Shown one piece after another: positions 5,769 through 8,384 of a stretch of 8,384 nt of DNA. The position numbers and the translations under genes are program-made. How positions within the stretch are numbered: position 1 is the first letter of the stretch; every line of letters starts with the position of its first letter. The stretch comes from Chlamydiia bacterium (GTDB lineage Bacteria > Chlamydiota > Chlamydiia > Chlamydiales > SM23-39). Below the pieces are notes generated by a model, which made no database searches, had not been told where the DNA came from, and worked only from the letters and a program-made list of their open reading frames with translations. Location of the stretch: positions 1-8,384 of the forward strand of contig JACQAR010000002.1 in the NCBI GenBank assembly GCA_016194825.1, given 5' to 3'.

Positions 5769-6517
5769 GGGATCGTCTCCATTCTAAAAGGCTCCCAACG
5801 CTCTTTCCAGAGATAGCCTGTGACTTGACAGCAATCTGTTTGCAGATCGATGAGGTTCCAAGTGGCCTGGTCCCCCATGGCAATACAGCCACTATCTAAA
5901 ACGATAGGAAGGCCGCTATTTTGTAGATCGGCGATGGTGTGTCGGTGCGAATGGCCTTGGAGGTAGAGTCGAATGCGAGGAAAATGGCGGCGCAACAGTT
6001 GCTCAAGAGCTTCCCCTCTTTGCAGGTTATGGGAAGGGGTGTCATTTTGGAAAAAAGGGTAATGGTTAAAGAGGAGAATAGAGGTGCTGGCAGGAAGGTC
6101 TTTAAGGGCATCTTCCAGCAGTATCTCGAGCTCTTTACTGATATAGCCGACAGAAGAAGTGGGTGGTGTTGCAAGGGTTGTATCCAGGGCAATGAGGGTC
6201 CAGGGGGCGATGAGAGGATGGATCTCAATCCCAAAATCGCGAAGCGTGCTCCCAGTTGGGTTGGAGAAGTAGTCGTAATAGCGACGGGTGCGAAAGGCCC
6301 GTTTTGTATAATTGTCGTGATTGCCAGGAATGGCAATCCACGGTTGTCGGATCTGGCTGACAAATTGCTGCGCCGCTGCAAACTCTTCAGGAAGAGAGGA
6401 GGAGGTAAAATCGCCTCCGAGGAGCACGAGATCTACTCCTAATTCAGTCAAAAGAGAGGGGAGGCTTTCGAGGGGCTGCTGGGTAAAAGTGCTTTTCCGC
6501 TTCCAGAGCCAGTTCAA
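5753..6517 (-). CDS. Metallophosphoesterase, apparently lacking the N-terminal metal motif
   Basis: The product (254 residues from a TTG start) is a calcineurin-like phosphohydrolase. Seen: GGDFTSSS at residues 34-41 (block II, Asp36), PGNHDNY at 64-70 (block III), NHYPFF at 151-156 (block IV His) and GHSHRH at 188-193 (block V). The family normally starts with ISDxH, which gives two ligands of the dinuclear metal centre, but no such motif is found. In the same frame the family-like text continues upstream (NPFRVLGKRIISQL), through the end of the small basic gene, without ATG or GTG until a stop. The start is therefore uncertain: TTG at 6515-6517 has no ribosome-binding site and begins 17 bases after the previous stop. 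The gene may be truncated, a frameshifted remnant, or use an unusual start. Its 3' end overlaps the YkgJ-type gene. Substrate unknown. C. trachomatis groEL3 is, from memory, near a similar phosphohydrolase. Confidence 0.8.
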   Translation of the reverse strand: MNWLWKRKSTFTQQPLESLPSLLTELGVDLVLLGGDFTSSSLPEEFAAAQQFVSQIRQPWIAIPGNHDNYTKRAFRTRRYYDYFSNPTGSTLRDFGIEIHPLIAPWTLIALDTTLATPPTSSVGYISKELEILLEDALKDLPASTSILLFNHYPFFQNDTPSHNLQRGEALEQLLRRHFPRIRLYLQGHSHRHTIADLQNSGLPIVLDSGCIAMGDQATWNLIDLQTDCCQVTGYLWKERWEPFRMETIPWKQK

Positions 6518-6533
6518 TTGGCTAATAATTCTT

Positions 6534-6758
6534 TTACCTAGAACCCGAAAGGGATTTGTGTTCTTCGATTGTCTTGACTCGGGGCGGCTTAGCCAATTTC
6601 TCTTTTTTAATTTTTTGTTTGGCTTGCTTCTTTTTTTGTCGCTCTGTCTGCACCAGGGGTTGACCTGGAGTAACGAGCGAGCCTTCCATCTCTTCTCGAT
6701 GGAGCGATCGGATGACCCGGCGATTCAATTTTTTGAGGTGATGAGGTAAATCTTTCAT
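6534..6758 (-). CDS. Small lysine/arginine-rich protein of unknown function
   Basis: The product (74 residues) is strongly basic: it opens MKDLPHHLKKLNRRVIRSLH, and a lysine-rich helix at about 42-56 (RQKKKQAKQKIKKEK) follows a short acidic and proline-containing linker. There is no membrane segment, signal or cysteine motif. The charge pattern suggests nucleic-acid or ribosome binding, but this is inference and I recognise no family. The ATG at 6756-6758 comes only six bases after the stop of the glycosyltransferase gene, with no Shine-Dalgarno sequence, so translation probably depends on re-initiation by ribosomes finishing that gene. The 3' part overlaps, in another frame, the upstream open stretch of the phosphoesterase. 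Its reality is supported by the tight spacing and by a real ATG at the junction; conservation would settle it. Confidence 0.6.
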   Translation of the reverse strand: MKDLPHHLKKLNRRVIRSLHREEMEGSLVTPGQPLVQTERQKKKQAKQKIKKEKLAKPPRVKTIEEHKSLSGSR

Positions 6759-6764
6759 ACGTTT

Positions 6765-7685
6765 TTACTTTATCAAATATTGATTATTTTTCTCCAGTTC
6801 CTGGATAAAGTTCTTATAGACAGACCTTACCGAAATCCAATCCCTCCATTTTTGACGGGTCCATTTCCAATAGGAGGACCAATTAGGGGCAGCTACGATC
6901 ACTCCTCGCCGCCAGCCGGGTTGCCAAAGCTGCAAGTGTTCTAGGCTAGGGCCAATGACCAGATAGGGAAGGCGTAGGCAAGAGGCGATATGCCCTAAGC
7001 CTGAGTCATTTCCAATAAAACCACCCGATTCATAGAGAAAGCTGGTCACTGCTTCCAGATGAGGGAAGAGGGGGGCATTGTTCCATGCTTCTCGTTCTTT
7101 GGGTCCGACTGTAAAAACGGGCTCGTAGCCCCTTTTTTGGAGTTGCTCAAAAAGCGCGATGAATTTCTCCCGCGGCCAGTTTTTTTCCTCCTTGGTACTA
7201 GTAGGGTGGATGGCAATCCGTTTGGGGTATTTCCGATAGGTGAGTAAAGGAGGGGCTTTCAGTCCATTTTCGCTGGAACAGGCGCCGATGATTCTTCCGA
7301 CAGCTTGCACGAGATTGGCCACCATCGTCTTTTCTTTGTTGCATATATAGTCATATTTTTCTCGCCAGGGAAGATGCTTTATGGGGACATAGGAGCCATA
7401 GAAAATGTAGACGGGTAAGGAAAGAAGGGCGATTTTTTTCGCCTTTTCGCTATTATCATGCTGTAAGAAAACCGCATCAAATTTGCCAAGAAAGATCTCT
7501 TCGAGATCGTCGAGGGGAGGTTGGGGAGCAAACGTGTATCCCTGTAACCAAGAACCAAAACTCGGCAGGTGATCGCTGAAGGTAGTCACCTCCCATCCCG
7601 ACAAAGAGAAGTTATGGGAGGCGATGTGGAGGATCAGCGCATCGCCGATCCCAGACGCCGCAACAACGGCGATCCTTTTGGTCAA
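6765..7685 (-). CDS. Glycosyltransferase family 9 (heptosyltransferase-like) protein
   Basis: The product (306 residues) resembles GT9 enzymes such as the ADP-heptose:LPS heptosyltransferases, peripheral inner-membrane proteins of GT-B fold. Seen: the first Rossmann strand and loop RIAVVAASGIGDALI at residues 4-18, IAIHPTSTKEEKNWP at 157-171 matching the family's HPG-x-KxWP region, and GFIGNDSGLGHIASCLRLP at 222-240, the donor-nucleotide motif usually written GNDSGPMHLAA. The start is a TTG (7683-7685) overlapping the stop of the chaperonin gene as TTGA, with GAGG four bases upstream; the first strand begins at residue 4, so this start fits. The usual Pro after GNDSG is Leu, and the middle region is divergent, so the sugar donor and acceptor are uncertain. 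It may glycosylate lipooligosaccharide core or another envelope acceptor. Its place between a chaperonin and a small basic gene is unusual. Confidence 0.85.
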   Translation of the reverse strand: MTKRIAVVAASGIGDALILHIASHNFSLSGWEVTTFSDHLPSFGSWLQGYTFAPQPPLDDLEEIFLGKFDAVFLQHDNSEKAKKIALLSLPVYIFYGSYVPIKHLPWREKYDYICNKEKTMVANLVQAVGRIIGACSSENGLKAPPLLTYRKYPKRIAIHPTSTKEEKNWPREKFIALFEQLQKRGYEPVFTVGPKEREAWNNAPLFPHLEAVTSFLYESGGFIGNDSGLGHIASCLRLPYLVIGPSLEHLQLWQPGWRRGVIVAAPNWSSYWKWTRQKWRDWISVRSVYKNFIQELEKNNQYLIK

Positions 7686-8384
7686 GATTCCTCAGCTTTG
7701 ACGATGATCGCTTCAGAGAGCAATATGATGCCTGCCATCGAAACAGCGTGAGACAAGCTGTTTTTGACTACTTTGGCTGGATCGATCACACCTGCTTTCA
7801 ACAGATCTTCGACCTTTTCGGTGATTGCATGGAACCCGAAATTTCCGCCCTTTGACAGCACTTCATTGACGATGAGAGAGGGATCGTGTCCGGTATTTGC
7901 AGCGATTTGGCGCAATGGCGCTTCACAGGCTTTCAATAAGATCTTGGCGCCGATCAGCTCTTCAGGAACAAGATCGATCTTGACGCTACGGCTCGCCTGC
8001 AGCAGAGTCACTCCGCCACCCACAACAATCCCATTTTCTAAAGCAGCTCGTGTTGAGTTCAGGCTATCTTCATAGATCTGCTTTTTCTTTTTCATCTCCG
8101 ATTCGGTCCAAGCGCCTACTCGGATGACCGCCACTCCTCCTTGCAGGTAGGCCTTTCTCTCTAAGAGGCGATCCTTGTCATAAGAAGAGGTGCAGGCTTT
8201 GCTCTCGTTTTCAAGCTGGGCAAGCCTTTCTTTAATCTCTTTTGGATTCCCCCGTCCTCCGATGATCAGAGTCTTTTCTTTATTGATCGAGATCTGATCG
8301 GCGGTGCCTAGAGAAGATACATCTGTTTCACGCAAGAGCATCCCTTTTTCTTCGGAGATGAGCTGTCCGCCGGTCAAGATGGCA
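7682..8384 (-). CDS. GroEL/Cpn60 chaperonin paralogue, N-terminal part outside the window
   Basis: About 234 C-terminal residues are visible; the gene runs off the right edge (first complete codon at 8381-8383). The reading begins AILTGGQLISEE, the classic GroEL apical-domain text, and continues through GGVAVIRVGAWTE, YEDSLNSTRAAL (containing the Asp equivalent to E. coli D398), VVGGGVTLL, and VIDPAKVVKNSL (Asp equivalent to D495), so ATP-binding residues are largely kept. It ends AIIVKAEES without the glycine/methionine-rich tail of housekeeping GroEL. The text around the adenine pocket is altered (FHAITEKVED where E. coli has YNAATEEYGN). Chlamydiae carry two or more diverged groEL copies besides the main one, and this looks like such a copy, perhaps GroEL3-like. 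No groES lies downstream; instead a glycosyltransferase gene starts within its stop codon. Specialised substrate folding is likely but not shown. Confidence 0.93.
   Translation of the reverse strand, partial: AILTGGQLISEEKGMLLRETDVSSLGTADQISINKEKTLIIGGRGNPKEIKERLAQLENESKACTSSYDKDRLLERKAYLQGGVAVIRVGAWTESEMKKKKQIYEDSLNSTRAALENGIVVGGGVTLLQASRSVKIDLVPEELIGAKILLKACEAPLRQIAANTGHDPSLIVNEVLSKGGNFGFHAITEKVEDLLKAGVIDPAKVVKNSLSHAVSMAGIILLSEAIIVKAEES

Noticed and set aside
6615..6645. Canonical -1 slippery heptamer A AAA AAG in phase within the small basic gene (minus strand), possibly fusing it to the phosphoesterase.
   Set aside because: The phosphoesterase frame is +1 relative to the small gene, whereas a -1 slip leads into the third frame, which stops within about eight codons. 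The heptamer is probably just lysine-rich coding.
6664..6672. CCTGGAGTA near 6664-6672, matching half of the operator-like palindrome.
   Set aside because: Only one half-site is present and it lies inside a coding region, so it is probably chance.

Overview
The window looks like chromosomal DNA of a member of the Chlamydiota, probably an environmental (amoeba-type) chlamydia. No single marker proves this. It rests on three things: a GroEL-like chaperonin without the usual glycine/methionine tail, linked to a phosphohydrolase gene as remembered for chlamydial groEL3 loci; two adjacent proteins with the paired ('bilobed') hydrophobic domain typical of chlamydial inclusion membrane (Inc) proteins; and an all-bacterial, intronless, densely packed layout of moderate GC.

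Layout. (1) Positions 51-2275, minus strand: a phosphohexomutase gene followed by a seven-helix membrane protein gene, joined by an ATGA overlap. (2) Positions 2276-2363: a short divergent promoter region with a perfect 20-bp palindrome and a related 14-bp near-palindrome 32 bp away. (3) Positions 2364-3560, plus strand: an AAA_14/DUF4143-type ATPase. (4) Positions 3692-5067, plus strand: two adjacent candidate Inc proteins, the first with a long coiled coil. (5) Positions 5068-5312: a convergent intergenic region holding a ~185-bp element rich in long perfect inverted repeats. (6) Positions 5313-8384, minus strand: a tightly packed run, transcribed from the right edge, of a groEL paralogue (cut by the window edge), a GT9-type glycosyltransferase, a small lysine-rich protein, a metallophosphoesterase and a YkgJ-type cysteine-cluster protein. 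Start and stop codons overlap or lie within about 16 nt throughout, so these are probably one transcription unit.

How the parts relate. The mutase supplies sugar phosphates (glucose-1-P or mannose-1-P) and the GT9 protein resembles LPS heptosyltransferases, so both edges may touch envelope or storage carbohydrate metabolism; they are not adjacent and the link is an inference. The middle block (ATPase plus Inc-like pair) looks accessory and lineage-specific.

The observations most worth a second look are the palindrome placed inside a possible promoter spacer, the structured intergenic element with mutually exclusive pairings, the Inc-like pair, and the metallophosphoesterase that lacks the first metal-binding motif in any plausible reading frame.
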